A DNA stretch of 24,191 nucleotides from Opitutus sp. GAS368. GTDB taxonomy: Bacteria > Verrucomicrobiota > Verrucomicrobiia > Opitutales > UBA953. Position numbers and translations under genes: made by a program. The notes beneath the pieces are model-generated. The model saw only the letters and a list, made by a program, of their open reading frames with translations. It made no database searches and had not been told where the DNA came from. The stretch is from positions 1 to 24,191 of the forward strand of contig CAMDQP010000007.1 of NCBI GenBank assembly GCA_945906115.1, read 5' to 3'. This document shows positions 1 through 6,342 of the stretch, piece by piece; position 1 is the stretch's first letter; each line of letters begins with the position of its first letter.

Positions 1-474
1 TTCCTCGGCAAGGACGGCGAATCCCCCGTCACCGTCGAATGCGACGCTCCCGCCCAGGACGCCATGGCCTGTGGTGTCTGGAAGACCGTCACGATGACCT
101 ACAAGGACGGCACCCGCATCATCCTCGAATCCGAACTCGCCGAGCGTAACCCCGAGAATCCCTTCCTCGAAGGGCCCAACGGTAAGCTCTTCGCCGGCAT
201 GCGTTGCAGCCGTCCGGAGCTGCTCGTCAAGGCCGCCGAGTTCCCGCTGCCGGAGTACCAAGAGGATGATTTCGACGTGTGTGCCCGCGAGAAGCGCCCG
301 TTCGGCTACGGCGTCAACGAGGCCTTCCGCAGCTCAACGCTCGTCAACCTGGCCGCCCTCTGCGTCCGTCTCGGCCGCAAGCTGAACTTCAAGTCAGATG
401 CGAGTGGCTTCATTGGCGACGACCAGGCCAACCACCTCCACTCGCCGGCCCTGCGCGGTAACTGGTCCATCTGA
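1..474 (+). CDS. Gfo/Idh/MocA family oxidoreductase, C-terminal part (5' truncated)
   Basis: The frame is open from base 1 to a TGA at 472-474, so the gene starts outside the window and about 157 residues are visible. The piece has the end typical of the secreted or cytoplasmic Gfo/Idh/MocA dehydrogenases expanded in Planctomycetes and Verrucomicrobia: a beta-rich stretch (GVWKTVTMTYKDGTRIILES), then a helix with LVNLAALCVRLGRKLNF, then FIGDDQANHL, and a terminus RGNWSI that matches the family's usual R-x-x-W-x-l ending. Family members reduce or oxidise sugars and cyclitols with NAD(P). The Rossmann domain and catalytic lysine are upstream and cannot be checked, so the substrate is unknown. 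The ATG at 64 is internal and is not taken as the start. Confidence 0.8.
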   Translation, partial: FLGKDGESPVTVECDAPAQDAMACGVWKTVTMTYKDGTRIILESELAERNPENPFLEGPNGKLFAGMRCSRPELLVKAAEFPLPEYQEDDFDVCAREKRPFGYGVNEAFRSSTLVNLAALCVRLGRKLNFKSDASGFIGDDQANHLHSPALRGNWSI

Positions 475-496
475 GCGCACCCTAATCGATACGACC

Positions 497-1384
497 ATGA
501 AGCACCTTTCCCTCTTCCTCGCCTGCGCCGCCTCTCTCGTCGGTACGGCCGCCGAGGCTCCGTCCGACGCCACCTTCGCCGACCTCGCGGTCGCTGAGAA
601 GCGCCTCGCCGCGCAGCAAGCGATTTTCGACCACTCGCGTTCTTTCGTCATGGCTTCGCCGGAAGCCAAGGCTTGGTTCGAGCGCGTCCGCGTCGTCGCC
701 AAATCGTCCGAGAATCCTGAAGTACAGTCCGCCTTGAGCCAGGTGCTGCTACTGAATCCCGCGTATAAGCCGCTCCTGCCGCTTAATCCGAAGCAGCCGC
801 AGGTGTATGACGCTCCGGATGGGACCACGCCGGAAACCAAGCTCGCCCAGCTGGAGCGGCTGCTCGATCAGCGTCGTTCCTCGAAGGAATACCCGCTGAC
901 CATCGAAGAGCTCGTCGCGCTCACGAAGAGTGAGGATTTCGCCACCGCCCAGCGCGCCAACCGTCTGCTTCGTCGCATCAGCCCGACCGCCGCCGCCCCC
1001 ATCCTCTGGGAGCGTCTGGCGAAATTAACGCAGCGTTCGCAGGTCCAGGAAGTTGAAGACGAGATCCTCCGTCTGCCGACCGGTCTCGCCAGCAAGCTGC
1101 TCCCTGCCGATCCGGCGGAAATGTCGCTTGCGGCCAAGGGTGCCTGGGCTCGTATCGTCGCCGCGCGCGTCAATAGCAACGGCAAGAGTCGTCTCGCCAT
1201 CAAGGCATCGATGCTCCCTTTGCTTAAGGGCCCGGCCAACGAGTTGACGGAAGCCGCCTGGGCCGCCGTGCCCCGTTTGTTCACCGAAGCCGACCGTGCC
1301 GCGTTGACGGAAGCCTCGCAGGGGCTTTCCGAACGCATCGCGCCCAAGGCGAAGGCCGCGCTCGACGCCCTTTCGGCCAAGTAA
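497..1384 (+). CDS. exported alpha-helical protein of unknown function
   Basis: I do not recognise this 295-residue protein. The ATG at 497 gives a clean signal peptide: Lys at position 3, hydrophobic core LSLFLACAASLVG, and small residues (TAAEA) before a probable cleavage near residue 21. An in-frame start at 398 would bury this inside the previous gene and is rejected. The mature part is Ala, Leu and Arg rich and mostly helical, with repeating helices separated by Pro-Leu turns between about residues 60 and 290; this looks like an irregular alpha-solenoid, which is inference. No catalytic motif or membrane anchor is visible. It follows the oxidoreductase by 22 bp. A weak promoter-like CTGGTC 35 nt before the ATG could give it its own transcript. 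Confidence 0.75.
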   Translation: MKHLSLFLACAASLVGTAAEAPSDATFADLAVAEKRLAAQQAIFDHSRSFVMASPEAKAWFERVRVVAKSSENPEVQSALSQVLLLNPAYKPLLPLNPKQPQVYDAPDGTTPETKLAQLERLLDQRRSSKEYPLTIEELVALTKSEDFATAQRANRLLRRISPTAAAPILWERLAKLTQRSQVQEVEDEILRLPTGLASKLLPADPAEMSLAAKGAWARIVAARVNSNGKSRLAIKASMLPLLKGPANELTEAAWAAVPRLFTEADRAALTEASQGLSERIAPKAKAALDALSAK

Positions 1385-1404
1385 TCTCCCCAGACGCTTG
1401 TCGC

Positions 1405-1434
1405 TTGCCGAGAGGCGGGTGGGGGATTGCTATG
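1405..1434 (+). promoter_or_regulatory. putative promoter of aroK (leaderless type)
   Basis: TTGCCG at 1405-1410 is followed by GCTATG at 1429-1434 (spacer 18). The -35 box begins 35 nt before the ATG at 1440, so transcription would start at or next to the start codon. There is no well-placed Shine-Dalgarno. Confidence 0.4.
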
Positions 1435-1439
1435 TCTCC

Positions 1440-2009
1440 ATGGCGCCCGTCGCGAACAAGGAAGACTCTCCCAACCTGATTCTCGCCGGATTCATGGGCA
1501 CGGGGAAGTCCGCGCTCGGACGCCAGCTGGCCAGGCGTTGGCGCCGCCGTTTCTACGACACCGACGAACTGGTCGAGAAACTAGCTGGTGTTTCGATTGC
1601 CGATATCTTCGCCGAACATGGTGAAGATCATTTCCGCGCCCTCGAACGCCAGGTCGTCGAAGGCCTGCTGCCTCCGAACGGTGCCGTCATCGCTTGTGGC
1701 GGCGGCCTGGTCGTGCCTCCCGGCATGGGCGAGCTCGTCCGCTCCAAGGGCATCGTCGTCACGCTCTTCGCATCGGTCGACACCATCTTGCGTCGCACCG
1801 CGGGCAATTCGCGTCGGCCGCTCCTCAAGGGCGACGACCCGGAGGCCAAGATCCGGGACCTGATGAAGAAGCGCGAGCAGGCCTACATGAAGGCCGGCAT
1901 CGCCGTGTATACCGACGGACGTTCGCTGCAGCAGCTCTGCGTCATCGTCGAGCGCGTCTACGAGCGGGAAGCCCGCGCGCTGCTTAAGTCGCGTCCGAAG
2001 CCGGAATAG
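1440..2009 (+). CDS. aroK: shikimate kinase
   Basis: Shikimate kinase phosphorylates shikimate at the 3-hydroxyl with ATP, the fifth step of the chorismate pathway, in the cytoplasm. The 189-residue product has the Walker A loop GFMGTGKS at residues 17-24, the shikimate-binding FYDTDELVE, the GEDHFRALE helix, the glycine motif CGGGLV, and the lid segment with RRPLL. Length fits the usual 170-190. The ATG at 1440 was chosen because it leaves a short N-terminus before the first strand; a TTG at 1398 would add 14 residues that overlap the promoter. It is not next to aroB here. The last 26 bp overlap the convergent aat gene. Confidence 0.93.
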   Translation: MAPVANKEDSPNLILAGFMGTGKSALGRQLARRWRRRFYDTDELVEKLAGVSIADIFAEHGEDHFRALERQVVEGLLPPNGAVIACGGGLVVPPGMGELVRSKGIVVTLFASVDTILRRTAGNSRRPLLKGDDPEAKIRDLMKKREQAYMKAGIAVYTDGRSLQQLCVIVERVYEREARALLKSRPKPE

Positions 2010-2667
2010 CCGCGAACGCGTCGCCCGCGGGCGGCTGGTCGCGGAACAATTTCACCACTTCGAGGAATTCGGCGCGGTCGACGTTGAAGGCCCCGAGGCT
2101 GGCGAGGTGTGGCGTGGGCATCTGGCAGTCGATGAGGAAGTAGCCACAGGCGGTGAGGCGGGCGACGAGCGTCGCGAAGCCGACCTTCGAGGCGTCGGCT
2201 TTCAGGTGGAACATCGATTCGCCATGGAAGAGACGGCCGAGGGCGACGCCATACAGCCCACCGACGAGCTGGCCTTCCCAGCTGACTTCGACGCTATGCG
2301 CGATGCCGAGGCGGTGGAGTTCGCAGTAGGCCGCGATCATCTCCTCCGTGATCCAAGTGCCATTTTGGCCAGGTCGGGGGACTTCGGAGCAGCGACGCAT
2401 CACCGTCTCGAACTGCTGATCGAAGGTGACCGACCAGCCCTTCTTGCGCATGGTCTTCTTCAAGCTGTCCGTCAGGCGGAAGTCGGCTGGCCGCATCACG
2501 AAGCGCGGGTCCGGACACCACCACTTCACGGGCTCACCCGTGGAATACCACGGGAAGATCCCGGCCCGGTAGGCCGCGATGAGGTGGGGCGCATCGAGCT
2601 TCCCACCGCGGGCCAAGGGCGCGCGGGCGGGGGCTTTCGACGGCTCGCCACGATTCCATTCCTGCAT
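1984..2667 (-). CDS. aat: leucyl/phenylalanyl-tRNA--protein transferase
   Basis: Aat moves Leu or Phe from charged tRNA onto proteins with N-terminal Arg or Lys, marking them for ClpS/ClpAP degradation (bacterial N-degron pathway). The sequence shows the family signature in order: AYRAGIFPWYS, WWCPDPRFVM, GTWITEEMIAAYCELHRLG, AHSVEVSWEGQLVGGLYGVALG, FHGESMF, and FLIDCQ...HLASLGA. The ATG at 2667 has GAAGG 8 nt upstream. A TTG at 2703, two bases after the upstream stop and with GGA nearby, would add 12 residues and cannot be excluded. It is the second gene of an operon with the HTH gene at 2706-3071, and its 3' end overlaps aroK by 26 bp. Confidence 0.93.
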   Translation of the reverse strand: MQEWNRGEPSKAPARAPLARGGKLDAPHLIAAYRAGIFPWYSTGEPVKWWCPDPRFVMRPADFRLTDSLKKTMRKKGWSVTFDQQFETVMRRCSEVPRPGQNGTWITEEMIAAYCELHRLGIAHSVEVSWEGQLVGGLYGVALGRLFHGESMFHLKADASKVGFATLVARLTACGYFLIDCQMPTPHLASLGAFNVDRAEFLEVVKLFRDQPPAGDAFAAIPASDAT

Positions 2668-2705
2668 CGCCGATACCTTCGGCGAGGCGGGAACGGCGGG
2701 CAAGG

Positions 2706-3071
2706 TTAGTCCTTGGTGATGTTGTAGACCGACGGAATCGAGATACCGAGCTCAGCGGCGATCTCGCGGACCGGGGCGCCTTTCTTGCGCATGCTATGGG
2801 CCTTGGCGCGCATGTTGTCTGAAATCTGGGCGCGGGCGCGGTTCGGGCGGGAGAGCAGCTTGATCAGGCGCTTGGCGAGCTCGGGCTTCGAGAGGCTGGC
2901 GACTTCGCGTTCGATCAGCGACTGGCGTTCGCTGTGTTCGTCTTCCCAGGTCTGCACGGCGAGGTCGCGGGCCTTGGAGAGGGCGGCGCGGACGTAGGCG
3001 TCTTTTGAGGTGAAGGCGGTCGGAGTTAGGTCGATTTTCATGTAGGAGTGGGCGGGCTTGTTTTTATCCAT
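2706..3071 (-). CDS. small helix-turn-helix protein
   Basis: The 121-residue product has a charged helical N-terminal half and a C-terminal helix-turn-helix at about residues 88-120 (MRKKGAPVREIAAELGISIPSVYNITK), like the resolvase/Hin-type HTH. It has no recombinase catalytic domain, so a DNA-binding regulator or nucleoid-associated role is more likely than a recombinase. The middle contains a Leu/Lys-rich helix (KPELAKRLIKLLSRPNRARAQ). A second Met at residue 11 (position 3041) is an alternative start, and neither start has a clear Shine-Dalgarno. The gene has a strong promoter of its own and runs straight into aat, a pairing whose meaning I do not know. Confidence 0.8.
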   Translation of the reverse strand: MDKNKPAHSYMKIDLTPTAFTSKDAYVRAALSKARDLAVQTWEDEHSERQSLIEREVASLSKPELAKRLIKLLSRPNRARAQISDNMRAKAHSMRKKGAPVREIAAELGISIPSVYNITKD

Positions 3072-3118
3072 GGCGGCAGGGACAACTTTTGAAGCGGTGT
3101 GAATGCCACCAACGTTTT

Positions 3119-3148
3119 ATTATAATCTCCTTTGTCAAACTCTTGCAA
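3119..3148 (-). promoter_or_regulatory. strong sigma70-type promoter for the HTH-aat operon
   Basis: On the minus strand TTGCAA (3148-3143) is separated by 18 bp from a consensus TATAAT (3124-3119). Transcription would start near 3112, about 40 nt before the first ATG. It lies in an AT-rich patch and is the best consensus match I found in the window. Confidence 0.65.
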
Positions 3149-3175
3149 AAGTTTTTTTGTACCCCCGATTCACTA

Positions 3176-3198
3176 CTAAGAAAGGTCGCTTTGACCTT
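3176..3198 (-). terminator. possible terminator after nadA
   Basis: On the minus strand AAGGTC and GACCTT (3198-3193 and 3187-3182) form a 6-bp stem with a 5-nt loop, followed by a short T-rich run (TTTCTT). The stem overlaps the nadA stop codon. The T tract is weak. Confidence 0.4.
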
Positions 3199-4174
3199 AC
3201 CTGCTCCATTCGAGCATGCGGCGAAGCGGAATCTCGGCGGCGACGCGCACGCTTTCATCCATCAGGATCTCGGGCGAGCCGTCGCGCAGGCAATCGCGGA
3301 CCTTTTGTAGGGTATTCATCTTCATGAACTTGCAGTCGTTACAGGAGCAACGATCCGTCGGCGCGGCCACGAACGTTTTACCGGGTACTTCCTTCCGGAG
3401 GCGGTGAATCATCCCTGATTCCGTGGTAATGATGATTGTATCGGCCGTCTGTTGCCTGCTCCAGCCGACCATCATTTCGGTCGAGCAGACCATGTCGGCC
3501 ATCTCGCGGACGGCTTCGGTGCATTCCGGATGGGCTACGACGGGGGCGCCAGGGTGCGCGGCCTTGGTGCGGAGCAGGGCGCCCGGCGTGAATTGCACGT
3601 GGGCGTAGCAGTTGCCCGGCCAGAGCTGCATTGAGCGACCGGTCTTGCTGGAGACCCAGCGACCGAGGTTCTGGTCCGGTACGAAGAGGATATTTCGATC
3701 GGCGGGTACGCGGTTGACGATTTTCGAGGCGTTACCGCTCGTCACGATGACGTCGCTGAGCGCTTTCACCGCCGCACTGCAATTGATGTACGCGACGACG
3801 TAGAGGGAAGGGTCCGCGGCTTTGGCGGCGGCGAGCTTCGAGGCGGGACAGGAGTCGGCCAGCGAGCAACCGGCGTTCATGTCCGGCAGGAGCACGCGGC
3901 GCGTCGGATTCACAATCTTGGCCGTCTCGGCCATGAAATGCACGCCGCAGAAAACGATCGTGGACTGCTTCGCCTCGGCGGCCTTGTAGGCGAGGCCGAG
4001 CGAATCGCCGACGAAATCGGCGACGTTCTGGATGTCCTCGCACTGGTAGTTGTGCGCGAGGATGATGGCGTCCTTAGCCTTTTTGAGGGCGATGACTTCC
4101 TTCTGCAGGTCGGACAGCGGCGTGCCACCGAGGGGCAGGGGAGGGAAGACGGATGCGGAGGGATAGGGAATCAT
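3197..4174 (-). CDS. nadA: quinolinate synthase A
   Basis: NadA condenses iminoaspartate with dihydroxyacetone phosphate to quinolinate, the first pyridine ring of de novo NAD synthesis, using an oxygen-sensitive [4Fe-4S] cluster. The 325-residue protein shows AIILAHNYQ, the GDSLGLA motif, FCGVHFMAETAKI, and the three cluster-ligand regions: Cys103 in AGCSLADSC, Cys189 in WPGNC, and the CSCNDC group (276-281). The start ATG at 4174 overlaps the stop of the fur-like gene in an ATGA, which favours this start over a longer frame opening at 4282 inside fur and implies translational coupling. nadB and nadC are not in the window. Confidence 0.95.
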   Translation of the reverse strand: MIPYPSASVFPPLPLGGTPLSDLQKEVIALKKAKDAIILAHNYQCEDIQNVADFVGDSLGLAYKAAEAKQSTIVFCGVHFMAETAKIVNPTRRVLLPDMNAGCSLADSCPASKLAAAKAADPSLYVVAYINCSAAVKALSDVIVTSGNASKIVNRVPADRNILFVPDQNLGRWVSSKTGRSMQLWPGNCYAHVQFTPGALLRTKAAHPGAPVVAHPECTEAVREMADMVCSTEMMVGWSRQQTADTIIITTESGMIHRLRKEVPGKTFVAAPTDRCSCNDCKFMKMNTLQKVRDCLRDGSPEILMDESVRVAAEIPLRRMLEWSR

Positions 4175-4644
4175 GGGCGGGCGGCCTTGCGCTTCTGGCA
4201 ACGTTCGCAGAGCGCGGTGACCTGGAGTTTCTGGGAGATGGGACGCATGCCGTGCTTGGCGGCGACAGCCTTGCCGTACCACTCCATGAACGGGGCTTCG
4301 ACTTCGACGATCGTCTCGCAGCTTTCGCAGATGAGCTGGGCGCGGAAGGTCGCGCTGCCGGCTTCCGCGAGGTAGTATTTGTGATCGCGGCCGACGTCGA
4401 CTTCGCGAATCACGCTGCTGCCGATGAGGAGGGGAATGGCGCGGTAGATGGTAGCGCGGGAAACGCTACGGTCGAGGGAGCGGGCCTTCTTCAGGAGATC
4501 CTCAGCGGTGTAATGGCCTTGGATGGTCCGCGCGCCCTCGAAGACCGCCATGCGTTGGCGCGTGGCACGCAGGCCTTGCTGGGCGATGAAGGCCCGGAAG
4601 GCTCCGGATTGCTCCGGCGATTCACTGGGAAGAGGCTTGGGCAT
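4171..4644 (-). CDS. Fur-family transcriptional regulator, atypical metal site
   Basis: The 157-residue protein has the Fur layout: a winged helix at about residues 20-85 with the recognition helix VSRATIYRAIPLL, then a dimerisation domain. Two CxxC pairs (Cys106/109 in LICESC and Cys146/149 in ALCERC) fit the structural zinc site. The sensory site looks eroded: where Fur and PerR normally have a His-rich HHDH-type segment before the first CxxC there is SATFRAQ, and the later His/Glu ligands are mostly absent. His44 in GHYTAEDLL and the His in AAKHGM remain. It is translationally coupled to nadA. The subfamily (Fur, PerR, Zur) cannot be assigned. An imperfect dyad overlaps its probable promoter. 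Confidence 0.87.
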   Translation of the reverse strand: MPKPLPSESPEQSGAFRAFIAQQGLRATRQRMAVFEGARTIQGHYTAEDLLKKARSLDRSVSRATIYRAIPLLIGSSVIREVDVGRDHKYYLAEAGSATFRAQLICESCETIVEVEAPFMEWYGKAVAAKHGMRPISQKLQVTALCERCQKRKAARP

Positions 4645-4656
4645 GCCGATTTGAGA

Positions 4657-4670
4657 CAGTTTTGATACTG
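4657..4670. promoter_or_regulatory. dyad CAGT-N6-ACTG, possible operator of the Fur-family protein
   Basis: CAGT (4657-4660) and ACTG (4667-4670) form an inverted repeat around TTTGAT. It sits 13 bp before the fur-like start and overlaps the proposed -10, which is where an autoregulatory operator would be. It only partly resembles a Fur box (TGATACT against TGATAAT). Confidence 0.3.
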
Positions 4671-4687
4671 AAACCCCTTCGCGTCAA
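4659..4687 (-). promoter_or_regulatory. possible promoter of the fur-like gene and nadA
   Basis: On the minus strand TTGACG (4687-4682) lies 17 bp from CAAAAC (4664-4659). The -10 is poor, and the assignment rests mostly on the -35 box and its position 43 nt before the start. Confidence 0.3.
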
Positions 4688-4701
4688 TCAGGGACGCGTC
4701 A

Positions 4702-4731
4702 TTGACACCGGGCCTCCCGACCCCTTCATTT
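4702..4731 (+). promoter_or_regulatory. putative promoter of the DAHP synthase operon
   Basis: A consensus -35 TTGACA (4702-4707) is followed after 18 bp by TCATTT (4726-4731). The start point would be near 4738, leaving a leader of about 30 nt. It lies back to back with the fur-like promoter. The leader contains AAGGG and CCCTT arms around AAAGG. Confidence 0.45.
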
Positions 4732-4766
4732 ACCCCCTTTTCCCAAAGGGAAAGGCCCTTCACCTG

Positions 4767-5837
4767 ATGTATCACAATACGGACGATCTTCGCATTCGCA
4801 GCCAGCACCCCCTGCTGACTCCCGCGCTCGTGCTCCAAGAGCTCCCTGCGTCGGAGAAGGCCACCGAGGTCGTGGCGACCGCCCGGAAGGACGCGGCCAA
4901 GCTCATTTCCGGCCAGGATGACCGCCTGTTGGTCATCGTCGGCCCCTGTTCGGTCCATGACACCAAGGCCGCCTTGGAGTACGCCGCCCTCCTCCAGAAG
5001 GAAGCCCAGAAGCATGCCGCCGACCTCCTGGTCGTCATGCGCGTCTATTTCGAGAAGCCTCGCACCACCGTCGGCTGGAAGGGTTTGATCAACGACCCGC
5101 AGGTCGATGGCTCCTTCCGGATCAACGACGGCCTCCGTCTCGCTCGCGGCCTCCTCGCGCAGATCACCGAGATGGGCTTGCCGTCTGCGACCGAATTCCT
5201 CGACCCGATCACACCCCAGTATGTGGCTGACCTGGTCTCTTACGGTGCCATCGGCGCCCGCACGACCGAGAGCCAGATTCACCGCGAGCTCGCTTCCGGT
5301 CTCTCCATGCCGGTCGGCTTCAAGAATGGCACCGACGGTTCCGTTCAGGTCGCCGTCGACGCCTGCCTCTCCGCTCGTGCGTCCCACTGGTTCCCGTCCA
5401 TCACCAAGGAAGGTATCGTCGCCATCTTCCAGACTTCGGGTAATCCGGACGCGCACATCATCTTGCGCGGCGGTTCCCGCACCGGGCCTAATTACGGCAC
5501 CGAATTCGTCATCGACGCTGCGGCCCGTATCCAGAAGGCCGGTCTCACCTCCCGCCTCGTCATCGATTGCTCGCACGGCAACAGCTCGAAGGACCATCGC
5601 CGTCAGCCGCTCGTGGCCGCGGACATCGCCGCCCAGGTCGCCGCGGGTTCGCAGGTGATCGCTGGCGTGATGGTCGAAAGCCACCTCGTCGAAGGCCGCC
5701 AGGAATGGAAGGGCCATGACGCCTCCACCTATGGCTGCAGCATCACCGATGCGTGTATCTCTTTCCAGGAGACCATCCCGGTCCTCGACGGTCTCGCCGC
5801 CGCCGTCCGCGCCCGTCGCGCGTTCAAGCAGTCCTAA
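4767..5837 (+). CDS. aroG: 3-deoxy-7-phosphoheptulonate synthase, class I (DAHP synthase)
   Basis: The enzyme joins phosphoenolpyruvate and erythrose 4-phosphate to DAHP, the entry step of aromatic amino-acid synthesis. The 356-residue protein is collinear with E. coli AroG/AroF: NTDDLRI at the N-terminus, GPCSVHD with metal-ligand Cys61, KPRTTVGWKGLINDP (97-111), GARTTESQ (163-170), KNGTDGS, DCSHGNSSKD, ESHLVEG and SITDACI. The N-terminal DDLRI and a Ser before GAIGART resemble the Phe-binding parts of AroG, while SHGNSSKDHRRQP is more like AroF, so the allosteric effector is uncertain. The ATG at 4767 matches the AroG N-terminus; an upstream in-frame ATG at 4662 would start before the promoter. 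It is first in an operon with the Lrp-like and aminotransferase genes. Confidence 0.94.
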   Translation: MYHNTDDLRIRSQHPLLTPALVLQELPASEKATEVVATARKDAAKLISGQDDRLLVIVGPCSVHDTKAALEYAALLQKEAQKHAADLLVVMRVYFEKPRTTVGWKGLINDPQVDGSFRINDGLRLARGLLAQITEMGLPSATEFLDPITPQYVADLVSYGAIGARTTESQIHRELASGLSMPVGFKNGTDGSVQVAVDACLSARASHWFPSITKEGIVAIFQTSGNPDAHIILRGGSRTGPNYGTEFVIDAAARIQKAGLTSRLVIDCSHGNSSKDHRRQPLVAADIAAQVAAGSQVIAGVMVESHLVEGRQEWKGHDASTYGCSITDACISFQETIPVLDGLAAAVRARRAFKQS

Positions 5838-5846
5838 TTTTCCGCC

Positions 5847-6329
5847 ATGAACTCCGTACTCAAGCTCATCCTCGATGGGGAAGCCCTCGACACCGCCCAG
5901 ATTGGTAAGATCCTCGGCCTCGGCGCCGAAGCCGTGGACCGCGAGCTCGCCGCCTTGCGCCAGCAGGGCGTCCTGCTGGGCATGCGCCCGGTGTTGAACC
6001 CGAGCTACGAGTCCGAGCACCGCGTCCGCGCGGTCATTGAAATCAAGATCCGCACCGAAGGCATCGGCGGCTTCGACGGCATCGCCGAACGTATTTCCAG
6101 CTTCGAACAGGTGGAGAGCTGCTACCTCATGTCCGGCGGCTACGACCTCCTCGTCGTCGTCACGGCTGACAACCTCTACAAGGTGGCCGGCTTCGTCCAT
6201 GAGCGCCTCGCCCGCATCGACGGCGTGCAGGGTACTTCGACCCACTTCTTCCTCCGCGCCTACAAAAAGGACGGTTTCATCGTAAACGCCGAAGGTTCCC
6301 GCCGCGACCAGCCCTCGGTCAGCCCTTGA
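5847..6329 (+). CDS. Lrp/AsnC family regulator, AlaR-like
   Basis: The 160-residue protein has a small winged HTH (about residues 1-45) and a RAM ligand-binding domain (about 60-145). The RAM part, with FDGIAERISSFEQVESCYLMSGGYDLLVVV and later TSTHFFLRAYKKDG, closely follows the pattern of Bacillus YugG (AlaR), from memory. In Bacillus that gene sits next to and activates the aminotransferase gene alaT (yugH); here the next gene is also an aminotransferase. It starts 9 bp after the DAHP synthase stop and ends 13 bp before the aminotransferase, so it is co-transcribed with both. Likely ligands are amino acids such as alanine or aromatic ones; this is inference. No Shine-Dalgarno is visible. 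Confidence 0.9.
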   Translation: MNSVLKLILDGEALDTAQIGKILGLGAEAVDRELAALRQQGVLLGMRPVLNPSYESEHRVRAVIEIKIRTEGIGGFDGIAERISSFEQVESCYLMSGGYDLLVVVTADNLYKVAGFVHERLARIDGVQGTSTHFFLRAYKKDGFIVNAEGSRRDQPSVSP

Positions 6330-6342
6330 GCCCAGCCTGATC

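Noticed and set aside
2706..3071. Remnant of a resolvase or transposase
   Set aside because: Only the HTH resembles resolvases. There is no catalytic Ser domain, no inverted repeats, and the gene sits in an intact operon with a good promoter.
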